This document shows positions 32,170 to 45,090 of a stretch of 64,000 nt of DNA, one piece after another. A program made the position numbers and the translations under genes. Origin of the DNA: Trochalopteron elliotii (taxonomy: Eukaryota; Chordata; Aves; Passeriformes; Leiothrichidae); the NCBI GenBank assembly GCA_024734555.1, contig JANPWX010019815.1, positions 824,501-888,500 on the forward strand, read 5' to 3'. Positions within the stretch are counted from its first letter, which is position 1, and every line of letters begins with the position of its first letter. Below the pieces are notes generated by a model that was not told where the DNA came from, searched no databases, and saw nothing but the letters and a program-made list of their open reading frames with translations.

Positions 32170-35100
32170 GCATTCAACATATCTATCACTACCTTTTTTC
32201 ACACTATGCAGGGGCAGATGCAGCAAAACCTTGTTCTGCCACTTTCAGATAGGCTGAGGAGAACTTCTCCAACCTTGCTTGCAGGCAAGAAAGGTTTGAC
32301 TAGGGTGGAAAATTGGGCCTGTGTTATTTCTTGGTGTCCCCTCCCCATCCCTGCTCTCTTTATCCCCCTTTGCTTTACATATTAACAAGTTTCTGGTCTT
32401 GGACTAGATCTCCTTAGCCAATGCATCATACAGAGGAGATACATGTATGGTACAGAAGCAAGACACTTCACAGTTCTTAGAGGACCTTTACCTCCTACAT
32501 AAATAACTCTTAAACCTGCATCACGTCAGAGTAGGAGGTAGGATACACAGCCTCTTATTTCTGGACTTTCAGAGGAATTGGTCTATAAAAATGGAAGGTA
32601 CAAGGGTGTTAGGAGGAAACTGAAGTTCTTGCGCTCTGGCAGTGGTGCATGTTTTCTCAATAATCCCTCTGCTTCATTCTGTTGAATGCTCAGGGTCATT
32701 TAGAACAGACCAGTCAGAGTTTTTATCCTGTGGCCATGTCAGATATACCATTAGTGCCTGCCATCTCCTGAGACCAGTGCACACCTGTTTCTTGCAATGG
32801 GAAATGGCCGTCAACTAGGGACATTAGACTTGAAGAAAAAAATTACTGAGTGTGGTTTTAAAAAGTTAATGATTATGAATCCTTTCTGATCAGTTTCCAA
32901 GACTGAAGTATCCACTTGGAAAGAAGTTTTTTCAGTTATCACACCTGCTTCTCCCAGACCACAAGACTTCAATACTTACTTACATTTTTCCCCTGCATTC
33001 TGCTTAAATAGGATACAGACGTTTTACAATGTGAACCTTTGTGATATAACATAATATATGTTAAGCAACCTCTGCACAAATGGTCCATTGCAAAGATCTT
33101 GAAGTCCTTGGTTGTGAATGAAAGACTGTGAATACCCAGAACAGTGTCACTGATTCAAAAAGTCAACCCTGTCTTGTCTTATGATCTCGTAGGATCAGAT
33201 GTCTCCTCTAATGTGACTCACTTGCGTTTCTTCAGAGCTCCCTATGTCAAGTTTTGCATGGACTTCCTGATGTACAGACAGTAGGGCATGAGCCATGCAA
33301 GGCAAATGTCACAATACTGAACAAAACCATGGTTTGGGGGAAAAAATAAATGAAAAATTAATTCTGGCAGAAATTTCAAAGCAAATTTTAAAACAAACTT
33401 TTCTAGACAGAGAAGCCCAGTGGACATTACTGAACAAGAGGATAACATAAAGGTCTGAGCCATGGCATTGAATACAGCAGCCTTTCAATTCAAGCTCAAT
33501 TTTACCTGCAGCAATGTCCACTGAAAGGATAGTTGTCTGAGGGTGAGCAAAATTGAAATAAACTTACCCTTTAGCATCCTGCATATGATAAAGGAAACAG
33601 CTGAGGGTAAACCTAGATAAAACAAAAAATAATAATCAGGGAGTTAAGCTGATGCAACTGAGTAAAAGCAGAAAAAATTGGAGAATAAGACATGGGAAAT
33701 AAATGGGCTGCTGCAGGGGTTGTTGCATTTTCCTTTGCTGGATTGACATGCAGCTGGGTATGTCAAGAGCAAAGAGAATATTTTGATGGTTTTAGCAAGC
33801 GTTCAATACCATGAATGCTGGAAACAATGACAAGGAATCCACTTTTGGAGGCACAGACAGGTACAGACGGTCACGTCTGCCTCACTTGTGTGCCTACTGC
33901 TGGCTGCAGGCCAGAGCCATTTAAATGCATTAGCTCAGGGCTGTACATATGCTGAATGAGACTATTCAGTTCCTGGAAGAGAGCTGGTTTGTGTCTTGCC
34001 ATCAGCAAGGGCAGACATAGCAAAGATGTATCTGCCTACACCATTTGTGTAGGTGCAGCTGAAAACAGCATTGAGGCCCTTGAAATAAATTTATGGCTTG
34101 GTTTTACAAATGGATTTTTTTTACATAGATGGATGTTTTTTGACTTTTTCTGACTGTTTCTGTCACAAATTAAGTCTCCTCAGGCAACTCTTGGTTCTGA
34201 CAGAGAATATGATAATTTTGTCCAGTCAAGAGTAGCCACAAAAATTTGGCACAAACATAATTGTGTTGCAGTACATACCAAAGCTGTGCAATAAATCTGT
34301 TTCTCCTGGGAACTCAAATGCCCTGAGTATTGTGGTGATAATAGCTACATTAGCTTAGAAAAAAGCAGTCAGTTCACATATTTGAACAAGACTAAGACTT
34401 GCTGAGCAGAAAGAGAATCAACTAAGAGACAGCAAAAGAAAGAAATATTAAATGGCATACTGCATAAATGGAATGTATTTGGCCTAGGTAAAAAGTGTAT
34501 CTATATGAAGGAAGTACTTTACCTAACCTCCCTTCAAACCATCTCCTGCTCTTTGTACATTTTCAGCAGCAAGGAAAGTAAGGAAAAAAACAAGGCATGG
34601 TTTGTGGGGGAAAAAGAATAATAATATCTGTTACTAGAGCAACTGACAAAGTTGGAAAAATACATAAGCTTTCAAGCATACTAGGACTTTTTTAACATTC
34701 ACATTATTTTATTTCCTGAAATAAATCTATATGGTAAGAGAGTTTATTTCAAGGCTGATAGCACAAAGATAGATAAAATTATACTATGACATTTTGTCTG
34801 AAGTACCACCCTCTACAGACAAAAATCTCAGACTTCACAGGGAAATAGTTTTGTGGGTCAACCTTCATCTGTAGAATATAGGTCTGGCCTTGCACTGGAA
34901 AAGAACAAAACCTACACAGCCCTCAAAGTTGTCAGTGGGTTTCTATTAAACAAGACAGCTGAAATCTATCCATTTTCCTCCTGTAGAGCAAAATTTATAA
35001 GTCAAATGAGCACAAGCTACTCCAGTTGAACATCTCAGAGAACATATTCTGTCCTGACTTGCATGAAGATCACCTCTGAAAAAGTATTCCATTTCTTCCC

Positions 35101-36344
35101 AATGATATTCATTATGCTTTCTCCAGACTGAACTGGAACAATAAAGGGTAGAGATGCAGAGATAAACAATGAGGCCACCCTACCATATCCAGCTATGTTA
35201 AGAATTTGGCCACTACCATTCCTAATAGAAATAAACAGTCAAATTCCTGCAATTTGACTTATTTCAGGGAGTGGGAATGGCAAAATATCTGTAGCAAATA
35301 ACATGTCCAGAAACTTGTACAAACTGAAAGAAGAGATCCATTTCAATGGGCCTACATAAAAGAAAAATGCCTACTGTTTACTTTTGGCAGCTGGCAATTG
35401 TTGTTGCCAGACTCATGAAAGTCCTTGGTGAGACAGCTGCCACTCCTGTAGGTGCTTCAATGCACAGGCTGGGACTTTCTTGGGCAGCAGCAGTGGGTTT
35501 TGATCTTGCAGCCTAGGTTGATGGGGTCAAAGAGGTTTCTGCTCTTGGGATGGCAATGGTGTAGGATGGATAGGCATTGTGTATGCATACTGGAAGGAAA
35601 AGATACAGTGGCTATTGAACTATGTAAAAAAGATATTCTCTTTCTGCTGCTATCATGATACCAGCTTTGTCCCAGAATGAAAAATGATGGACAAGGAAAG
35701 TAATCTGCTCTGCAATGCCTGAGGTGATTTCTCACAGTGCCCTGGCACCACCAAGTGTTTGTGTTTGTTCCATTCACAACCTTCACAATAAAGTCCAGTG
35801 CTGCAACATGCTCTTCAAAGTACCTAGAAAATCGTTGCCACTTTTTAAATAACCAATGTAGAGTGGTCATTGCCTCAGTACTGTCTGTGTGAAAGAGAAT
35901 CCCTCTAGCATGATGAGAGGCAAAAGTCAAGCTTAGATTTGGTGCTTAGGTTTGAAAGACAAGCTTAGGTAGCTTAGACAACCGAGGCTTCATATCTGGA
36001 TGCTTACAGTAGGTAAGTGATGTCTGTTCATTTTGGGATGGCTAAATGTTTGGCAAAGGCAATGCTAGATCTCTGTGGCAGAGCACCCTTTCCTCAACAT
36101 CAGATCTCCTGGGCTAGCTACCTTCCCAATGCTAGTTTTAATATTGCCTGACAAAGATTACTGCCACGGTGTATTTTGACAACAATCTCCACTTGACTTT
36201 TATTGAAAACTTTTGTTATTCAGCTGTACCCTAGGGATAAGGTGTTATATGACCCAGTGCATCTCTGTAGAAGTTACATTCATATGACACTCTTCATCTG
36301 AGAACAAGGAGCTTGCTTCTTGTGTCAGCAACTCTGCTGCCCAA
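32170..36344. other. AT-rich unique sequence, no assignable gene
   Basis: About 4.2 kb without recognised genes. It holds a 10-bp inverted repeat at 32489-32498 / 32531-32540. A 157-codon minus-strand open frame at 35457-35930 has no start context or domain I recognise and falls within chance length for this much sequence. Confidence 0.55.
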
Positions 36345-37042
36345 ATATCATATAATCATGGAACCATACAATTATTTGAATTGGAAGAGATCTTAAAGAT
36401 CACCTAGTTTCAACTCCACTGCCACAAGCAGGGACACCTTCTACTACACCAGGTTTCTCAAAACTCCTGGCCTTACCAGAGATGGCACATCCACAGATTC
36501 CTGGGCAGCCTGTTACAGTACCTCACCTCCCCCACAGTAAAGGATGTTTCCTAATATCTAGTCTTAACCTACACTCTTTCAGTTTAAACCCATTCTGCCT
36601 AGTAAAAAAGTCCTTCTCCTTTTTTCCTGTTGGCCCATTTGACATATTCGAAGGCTGCTATAAAATGTCCCTGGAGCCTTCTGTTTACCAGGCTGAACAG
36701 CCCCAACCCTCTCAGTCTGTCTTGGTAGGAGAGAAGATGTGCTCCACACTTCTGATTGTCTTCATGGTCTCCTTCAGACTCACTCCAAGGTCCATGTCTT
36801 TCCCCATGCTGGGACCCCAGAGCTGAGTGCAGGGTTCCAGGTGGGGTCTCACCAGAGCAGAGCAGAGGGACAGAGTCCCCTCCCTCCCCTGCTGCCCCAC
36901 GCTGCTTTGGATGCAGCCCAGGGCACGTTTGGCTTTCTGGGCTGGGAGTGCCCTTGGCTGGGTCATGTCCAACCTCTCACCCACCAGCACCCCCAAGTCC
37001 TTCCTGCAGGGCTACTCTCCATCTGTTTATCCCCCAGCCTGC
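36345..37042 (-). repeat. CR1 LINE fragment, 3' end with terminal repeat
   Basis: Begins with an ATCATATAATCATGGAACCA-type antisense 3' terminus, then the 'TTGGAAGAGATCTTAAAGATC' region, and runs into the ORF2 3' region ('GCTTTGGATGCAGCCCAGG', 'ACCTCTCACCCACCAGCACC'). It is 5'-truncated near 37042. The minus-strand frame is interrupted. Closest relative in the window is 25503-26325. Confidence 0.93.
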
Positions 37043-38482
37043 AACGTGAAAATGTGAAGCAGGGATTATCTCCTTTTTCAAAGGAAACTGAAGTGGCATT
37101 AAGTGTCCTGGTCAAGTTGTGAGAGGAAGCTTGAGGTCAAGTAGGAGCCTCAACCATCTATATCATGGTTCAAGTCCTTAAATCATGGATAGATTTTTAC
37201 CAAAGTGTTTGCCTTCTTAAGGTCTGTAATGTAAAAGACTGAACTGTTTGGAGGTTTGTTTTGGTTTTCTTCTGAATACCTACAGACATTATGTACATGA
37301 CTCTGTCAAGACATGTCATTTTGCATTGCAGTCTGTTTTCAGTAGTTTCTACTGTCATCTACAGAAGCAACTGAGTGTCATTACCTATTCTGCTAAGCAC
37401 TGTTAGAATTAAAAGCTAGGACATCTACAGAGGAAGGTATTATTTTTTTAATCTGTGTGCTATTTTAATTCATGTGTTATTGCAAACACATAAGAAAATA
37501 GACTCAGACTTTTTTTATAAATATGCACATATGACAAATAATATGTTACTTGAAAAGAGAGGAATAACTACTTGCAGAAGCATGTTTGTATTCTGTCATC
37601 CACATTATCTCATCTTTTCAGAAACAAACAAAATTATCATAATTGTTCATTCCTTTCATACCTTACCATTTTCCATTACCATCACTGTCAGTATTCACCT
37701 AAATGTTAATGCTCTCATCTGCTTTTGGCTCATTGCAAGCCTCCTCTGGTTGAAAAACAAAATCTACTCTTCAGAATTTTTCAAATACCTCTGCCTGAAA
37801 TGTCATTTTATGCTGCTCAACATCATGCAAATAATATTGGAGATCTTCTCATAGAGTGGATTATGCAGGCTTGTCACACTGCAAAAGTGTCAGTGAGAGG
37901 GAAAGTTTGCCTTAAGAGCAAGGAGAAAATATTTCTCTTGATAGAAGGAGACAAAAGAGCCATTTGTTTAAGAAAAGCTTTGTCAGAAACGTTTCTTAAT
38001 GAGGCTAGTTTTGTACTAATGTAGTCAGAATAAAAATGAAGTAAAACAGTTTGGCATGTCCTCAACTTTTCACCATCCTTGATGAATATTATATCACTGC
38101 TTTTATTTGGGCAATTCATGAATCATGGCCTAAGTTAATTTCTTTGCCTGTTATTCATCAGGTTTGCATTCTGAATAAAACCAGTTTAAAATATCCTGGG
38201 ATTTTTTCAACAACATGATCTGTTCTCTTAAGAATGTGACATTAGAGTCAGCCAGAGTGCACCTTTTTTGTTTATTTTGCTTTTTGTGGTAATCAGGAGT
38301 TCCCTTCTTGCATGTTTGCTGTTTCGAGAGGCCTGGCTGGCCCTGCTGATCTGCCATTGAAACAAGTGTGAATGCTACAAGAAACTTGCATTCCTTGAGG
38401 AATATACCATGGCATCAATACAGAAGAGAGTCTTTCAGTAATGGAAGCTAGAGCTGATATTGACACAAAAACTGCAACTATA
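37043..38482. other. AT-rich unique sequence, no assignable gene
   Basis: About 1.4 kb. The 126-codon plus-strand open frame at 37474-37854 is hydrophobic simply because the sequence is T-rich. No repeat was identified. Confidence 0.5.
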
Positions 38483-39169
38483 TGTCCTGGTTACAGAGAA
38501 AAAGGGGTGGAGCTTTTAGGGCTTTTCATTTCATACCACCTGTATCATTGGTGGGGACAAGGTTTCATCAGGAAGAGCCAAGTGCCAGAACTTCACTATC
38601 TTGCCTGGCTCTCTCCAGAGAGAAGGTGTTGGGATCAGTTGGTGGCCCCAGCTCCCTTTCTGCCACCACCCCTCCCTCCACTCCTTCAAGCCCAGCAAAA
38701 TATGTGTCCCCAGGACTGAGTCAAGCTGGGCCAGCACTGCTGAACACAGCCCAGCACACTGGCCCAGAAAAACAGCAGGCAGCACAACACAGATGATCCA
38801 GCTCCCAAGGGGGTTGTGTTGTCCCAGTTCGTTGTGGTTTGTTTGTGGTTTTTTTCAGACTTGGGTCTGAGGAAGCATTTTGAGGCATGAGAGCTCTTCT
38901 CAGTGTTTTGCCTTTGTCTGGAAACCACGTGGGCAGCACTGCTTTTGGGAAGCCTTTTTTTTGTTCCCAGTGGTGAGTAATTTTTTGTAGGTTCCTCTCT
39001 CTTTTATATACTTTCTGCCATTAATACTGCACTGGCTATCACAAATTTAGTAAGTGGTTATTCCAACTTACATTTTCTCTTCATTGTTCCTCTATGATTG
39101 GAATGGGTGGGGCAAAGGGGTGGGGCTTGTTTGAAATGTGCTTCCCTGATAGTTGTTAAAACCAGCATA
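38483..39169 (-). mobile_element. Probable solo LTR (ERVL-like)
   Basis: The segment opens with TGTCCTGGTT and closes with AACCAGCATA, which are inverted repeats if the last bases are corrected for two changes. In the minus direction there is a strong TATA box, GTATATAAAAG (plus-strand 39001-39011). The element contains CCCCACCC boxes in both halves. I could not find a clean target-site duplication (flanks ...CTATA and GTAAG...) or a standard AATAAA, so limits and class are less certain than for the other LTRs. The 84-codon minus-strand frame inside is not a gene. Confidence 0.55.
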
Positions 39170-40691
39170 GTAAGTGATGCAAGGAAATTAAAAATAAATC
39201 CAGCACCTCACTTTACACAAATACCATCTGTTAAGACTGGGACATCTTCAAACCAGCATTATTGTCAACCTCTCTGAACATATCATGGCTATCATTATCA
39301 ACTTTTAATTTAACTGATGGGGATGTTAAGATGGCAAGATGGAACTGCCTCAAGAATGTCATTCTGGTTTGCCTTATTAAAAGGTTTAAATATCAAGTTT
39401 GATCCTGGTGACTTTTTTCCCTTCTTCCTTCTTACCTTCTTCCTTTCCCTTCTTCTTCTTCCCTTTCTCTTCTTCTTCTGCCCTTTCCCTTACATGTCAT
39501 AACTTGTTTTAATGAATTGGATGCAGGTTTTTGTCACTATGTCATGTTGTTAATGTCACCTTGTTGAAATACACAGACCACAGTAAGGCTTGGCAGGCAA
39601 GGAATAATTCTATTTTCTTGACCTATAGGCATTTCCTAAAATATTGTCAGGTGATCAGCCAGAAGCAAGTAAGCTGCTCTGACATGAGGGACTACCAGAG
39701 GCTAACATGAGTAGATACAATGCAAAAATATCAGAAGACAGAAACAAAACTTCTGAAGAGGGAAATGCAAGTTTAAATGAAGTTTAACTATCACATTTCG
39801 AAGTTACACTTTAATGCATAATTTTTTTCTTCCAAATGTGTTGCATTTCAGATTATTACACAGTTTGTTGAGAGGAAAGTGTTGTCCTCTCATTTTTCTA
39901 ATAGTCAAAGAAGTTGAGTCATCAAGATTCTGACCACCCCTATTTCTGAGGCTTTGCTCTGCATTTTAAGGACTACATCATATTGAACCATGATAGGCAA
40001 GAGGTGACAAATCACAGTAGGGAAGATATCTGCAACAATACTTATCCTTTTTTTCATTTGCAGCTGTCACTTTATTGTTCAAGGTGTGATCATGCATAGC
40101 TGGAAGGGAGGGTACAGACCTCAAGGCTTACAGCTGCCATTCCCTGTGGCCTAGCACACTGAAGGTACATCTGCAAGCAGACAGAACAGACATGAGAGCC
40201 CTCCTGAGCAGGGAATAATACCTACAGACACAGAAACAAAACAAGCTAGGAGAAACACACTATATGTACCTAGGGTTATCATATGTACTGATATACTACC
40301 AACTTCAATATAACATTAAGAACAGTGATTTTTCTCCTGTTCTTTACGTTTCCCTGATAAGACACAAGTTGTGAAAGGAGTCCTGCTTCTTTTACAGCAC
40401 AAATTATTCCCAGGGTACAGATTTTTAGAGTTGATAAAACTCTCTTGATGGCATCAGCTTTGAATGGACACCACAGTTAGGTCTGTGCATGTATATGGGA
40501 GTCACATCCATTAGCAAATGTGTGGGAAATCAAGTTTATGAGGTTTCCATGCTGGAGCTGTGATTTCAGGTGGTGAGGGGAGATGAGACAACAGGAGGAT
40601 AGAAATAAAATTAGTCTAAACAAATACAAAAATATTTTTGTAAAGGACTCTCCTCTTTTAAAATATTACAACTTTTCAGCAATTACATTAC
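39170..40691. other. Unique sequence with a long pyrimidine tract
   Basis: No gene recognised. The main feature is the pyrimidine tract at 39412-39491; the rest is AT-rich with short open frames only. Confidence 0.55.
39412..39491. repeat. 80-bp polypyrimidine tract
   Basis: All bases are C or T except A at 39434 and G at 39480, made of CTT and CCCTTT units. Long homopurine/homopyrimidine runs with such near-mirror symmetry can form triplex (H-) DNA. Confidence 0.9.
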
Positions 40692-41640
40692 AGAATCATA
40701 GAATATGCTGAGTTGGAAGGGGCCATCAAGGATCATTGAGTCCAGCTCTGCACAGCATCATCCCCAAGAATCGCATTGCGTGCCCAAGAGTATTGTTCAA
40801 ATGCTCCTTGAACTCTGTCAGACCAACAGAACTTGAATTCTGTCAGGAACCTCCCAGACCAACTTCCCTGTGGGGCTTGTTCCAGTGCCCAGCCACCCCC
40901 TGGGTGAAAAAACTTTTTCTAATATCCAGCCTACACTGCCCCTGACACAACTTCAATCCATTGCCTTGGGTCCCATCACTGGTCACCACAGAGAAGAGAC
41001 CAGTGCCTGTCCCCCCTCTTCCCGTCATGAGGAAGTCACAGACCACTATGAGGTGTCCTCTCAGTCTCCCCCAGCCTGAACAGCTAAGTGACCTCAACCA
41101 TCCCTCATAGGGCTTCCCATTAAGTCCCTTCATAATCTTGGTTGCCCTCCTTTGGATGCTCTCTAATAGCTCAATGTCTTTGTAATAAAACAGCCCCCAG
41201 CACTCGAGGTGAGGCAGGCCCAGTGTGCAGCAGAGCAGGACAATCCCCTCCCTTGCCCAGCTGGTGATGCTGTGCCTGATGGCCCCAGGACAGGGTTGGC
41301 CCTCCTGGCTGCCAGGGCACTGCTGGCCCATGTTCAACTTGGACCCCTCAACCAGGACCCTATCAACCTGGACCCCCAGGTCCCTTTCCATGGCTCTCCA
41401 TTTTCTCATTCCCAGAAGGTCCATACATCCAGGGTTGTCCCATCCCAGATACAGAATCCAGCACTTTCTCTTGTTAAACTTCATACAGATGGTGATTGTC
41501 CAGGTCTTTAATTTGTGAAGGTCTCTCTGCAGGGCCTCCCTGCCCTCAAGGGTGTCAACTGCTTCTCTTTGTCTGTATCATCTGCAAACTTGCTTAGTAT
41601 CCCTTCCAGTCCTGTGTCCAAGTCATTTATGAATCTCTGT
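40692..41640 (-). repeat. CR1 LINE fragment, 3' end through RT motif C
   Basis: Begins with CAGAATCATAGAATATGCTG and belongs to a CR1 subfamily different from the other copies here (3' UTR block 'AAGGATCATTGAGTCCAGC'). Of all the copies it preserves its reading frame best: the minus-strand frame 40843-41484 gives about 213 codons with CR1 RT C-terminal signatures such as MKFNKRKC, ERDLGVQVD and LLESIQRRATKIMKGL. Further right the antisense of the catalytic KFADDT motif lies at about 41575-41592. Homology stops near 41640, where the next CR1 segment should be motif B. That segment is found at 44812, so this is probably the left half of one interrupted element. Confidence 0.93.
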
Positions 41641-44600
41641 ATTCTTCTCACATCACCTGACCTTGCTTCCACTGGGCCTACACCTTCCTTTCTGCCTTAT
41701 CCAAGACACCGGATCACTTTTCATTATGAAGAAAGTAATTTACAGTTCTGAATCTTAGTCTCAGTAACCTCAGCTTATCCTGCTGGTGTTTTACACAAGC
41801 TTCCTCAATGTTTAATGAAGACAAAAATTTATTTTTTTTTAATTAGAGGTAGCACCTAATTCTAAATCACTAATTTACAGTTTTTGACACTGACTTGAAA
41901 ACTTTCAAGGAAACAATGGTCTATTTACTGACAGAAAGAGGGGCTTTTATACAAGCAACGTTTCTTCTTTAATATAAAATCATGTTCAAACTTTTAGTCC
42001 AGTATCATTAAAAAGGACTTGCAAGTGTTATAGCTGTCATTTAAAGATGCTTAACTGGATATTGATATTATTTTTCTCCATGCTGTTATTGTGTTTGTCT
42101 CCTTAGGGCTTGGTGCATGTATGTGAGCATTTGTCTTTCCAAAAGAAAGAATTCAAAAATATAAACAACAGGGCCTAAGGATATTTATATTTAGAATAAA
42201 GGGTTTGTGGCACAGTTTCTACTTATGTAACTCAGCAGCTGGCAGGAGTTCAGCAATAAGATGAATTCCCAGTTCTCTTGAAATCACTTGCTTTTTCAGG
42301 CAAGGTACCTTAGTGGAATTGGACCTGAATCCAATAACCACACCATATGGTTTTGTCATAAAGATCTGTCAATGTTTGATAATAAAACACAAAAGGATTA
42401 CACTGTTTTACCCAGGATCTCATTAATCTGAATGGGAGCTATGTGTTTAAATATCTCTGAACCTCTGAACCTAGAACACCAGCCTCAATTATGATATGTG
42501 GTTACAAGTGTTGAGTCACAGCGAGATGGCCACATTTCTCTAAATCATGTTCTCCAGGAGCTTGCAGGGCATGTTTTATCAATTTTAGAATCAATTACTG
42601 TTCCTCTGGCAAAGCTCAGGTTCCATTCAATACCTGTAAAGCAAACAACATCTGTGTGAAGCATGGGACTGGTTAGACATCATTTTTACAATTCTTGAAG
42701 ATGGCAGTTTGTCTTCCCTATAGCGTATAGGAGAAATTGCTGACTATAGCAATTTTCTGGCAGGAGCTTAGCCCCATCAGCTCAAGAGAAGGGACAGGGT
42801 GCAGTAAACAGTAGAAAAAAAAACTTCTGGCTGCAAGAAGACAAGTTATGATATTTTCCTGTTTGCCCTCTTCCAACAGAAAGGAACTGAAGCTTTGAAG
42901 AGGAAAGAAAGACAACTGGTCCAAAAGTGATGGGGAAAAAGGTGTCTCCCCATACTGCACTTCATTAACCTGTGGAATTAGCTGCTGAAACATATCTCTC
43001 AGGCTGACCAGAAAGACAGATTAATATCATAAAAAATCTGAAGTATTTCTACATCTAATTAAAAATCCCCAAACCCCACATATGATTGCATGAGAGAGGA
43101 TAAAAAATATTTATGCAAATAACAAAACCACTTCTGCCTTGGCATATAAACCAACGTTCTAAGCAGGAGACAGAAATTTCTTTTTATATTTAGTCATTGC
43201 TTATTGTGAGGTTTCTTGCACCTTTAGTTGAAGCAACATCTCTAGTCACAGTCAGACATGAAATTTGGGGCTAAAAATAATATTAATACCAGCAATTCAG
43301 TCTGATCTTCACCTGTTTCACTGAGTTTATCCTCCAATACATAAATTCTAAAAAAGTAAAAATACTACTCACAATTTCCTCAGGGCTAAACATTTCTTCT
43401 TAAAAGAACAAACAAGCATATTCAGCTCAAGTCAGCATTAGGGCAGTAGGTGCTTTTTAATATAGTCACCTTAAATTTTTAATTTATAGTCACCTTAAAT
43501 TTAATATATAGTCACCTTAATATATAATCACCTTAAATTTCCTAGAAGAAGGGAAGAGAATGATACCTTAATGCTTCCTTTGAAGCCATATGTAGTCCTA
43601 AAATAAGGGTCTTAGGCTCAGTGTCCACATAAAAAGTTGAAGTCATTTAACTCAGTAAGTTTGAGCTTGCTATATCTATACCAGTTCTTAGTTTACTTGC
43701 AGAGGCCTTCAATTAGCTGAGCCGTCTAAATAAACAAGAAAAATTGATATGATTACAAACCTAACATTAAATCACTTTTGGTTGCCTATTGATGTTAACA
43801 ACTGCAGAGTTGTATCTTCTCAGCTGAGATCTTGTTGAACTAAGTCAGCCGGCTTACATGTTCTTCACCTTTTGAATTTTGCAGTAACATGTCATTTTAT
43901 GACTGCATGTTTATTTCAACCATAAATAAAATGCACATGGCTCAGCCAAAATACGATTTCAGGGTTTCAGGTTTCAGAACTGCTCCTTTTCAATTACCTC
44001 TGTCTAATAGTGGAATAAAGTTTTCCTGTGATATATTGATAAACACCTCAAGCATAAGACAGATGAATGTTTTCTTCCTTAGAATGAGAAGATGATGGAA
44101 AAGTTGCATGCCTTAATCTGCTAGCTATTCTCTTTTGAGGCAGCCTCAGCACACTTAGTTCTCCTTGTTACAAGGGCACACAGCAGGCTCATGCCCGGCT
44201 TACTGTCCACCTGGACCCTGCTTGTGCTAAACCTGCTTGGTAAGCATGAGTGTATTGTTCTAAACTGTTAGTGCTAAGCATTCTTACCCGTAGTCCCATT
44301 TGGGCAACTAAAATGGCAATCGTCTGTGTCACCAAAAAACAAAAGAAATTGAGCACAGTAGGAAAAATGATACACTGAAATAGCTGGCAAATTCAGTCAG
44401 TAATTCTACACCATGGAGTTCAGACAGACCAATGGCAGTTTAGGCATCTGCTATGCAAGTTCTTATCCCTGGACAAATTGTAGAGATTTCCTTCTTATTC
44501 TGGAAAGTGAAATAGATATGTTGGAGGATATATTCCATTTCAGCCCAACTGCAAGAGAACTACCAAAAGAGGTGAAAGCACCTGAGGAAATACAGTCTCC

Positions 44601-44811
44601 TGCTAGCCTGGAGTGTCATGATGTAGAACAGCTAAATTGGTCAGAGGAGTTGTGTCCTATTTCTATCTGGAAAGGAAAACTAGACAAATCGATCAAGGCT
44701 GCCTTTTTGTTTTTCCTGACATTTTTCTTGGCATAATTTGAATACAGCCAGGTGAAGTGGAGTTGCTGGGCCAGTCCTGAGTTCTGGGAGGATCTCAGAA
44801 GCTGCCCAATC
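41641..44811. other. AT-rich segment lying between two CR1 halves
   Basis: About 3.2 kb with no recognised gene. It includes a short tandem array at 43461-43542 and an otherwise ordinary AT-rich composition. Open frames up to 107 codons (44413-44736, +) have no recognised domain. No retroviral or LINE motif and no convincing terminal inverted repeats were seen. Confidence 0.5.
43461..43542. repeat. Four-copy short tandem repeat
   Basis: The core TATA(G/A)TCACCTTAA(ATTT) occurs four times in a row with unit lengths of about 16-24 bp. The variation comes from different lengths of the AT-rich spacer. Confidence 0.85.
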
Positions 44812-45090
44812 TCAGCTGAACAAGACTGAAGCCAGAATTGACCCCTGAGGAGCCCCACCAGCCACAGGCCTCCAGCTACACCCTGTGCCACTCATCACAG
44901 TATCTGAGCTCATTCAGCCAGTTCCTAATTCACCTCACTGTCCTCTCAGATAACCCACACTTCCTGAGCTATCTACGAGCATTTAGGGGAGTGTCAAAAT
45001 CCTTGCTGAAGTCAAGATGTCCCCAGTGTTCACTTCTCCCCTGTCTGTGCAAACCATATGTAGTTTTGATAAAGCCTTCATTCAGAGACT
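44812..45090 (-). repeat. CR1 LINE fragment, RT motifs B to A
   Basis: Antisense of the middle of the CR1 reverse transcriptase. The antisense of the PQGS motif (motif B) is at about 44841-44860. Motif A, read on the minus strand as LDFSKDFD, is at about 44991-45015 and matches the CR1 LDFSKAFD signature with one change. The reading frame is broken between these motifs. In sense order it continues directly from where the 40692-41640 fragment stops. Confidence 0.85.

Noticed and set aside
32531..32540. GGAGGTAGG resembling the start of let-7
   Set aside because: Only a few bases match, and the paired arm does not form a let-7 type precursor.
35457..35930. 157-codon minus-strand frame that reads somewhat like a protein
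   Set aside because: No recognised family, no splice or start context, and by rough estimate one or two frames of this length are expected by chance in 64 kb of AT-rich DNA.
36739..37122. Plus-strand frames of about 76-127 codons in CR1
   Set aside because: They are antisense shadows of the minus-strand CR1 ORF2.
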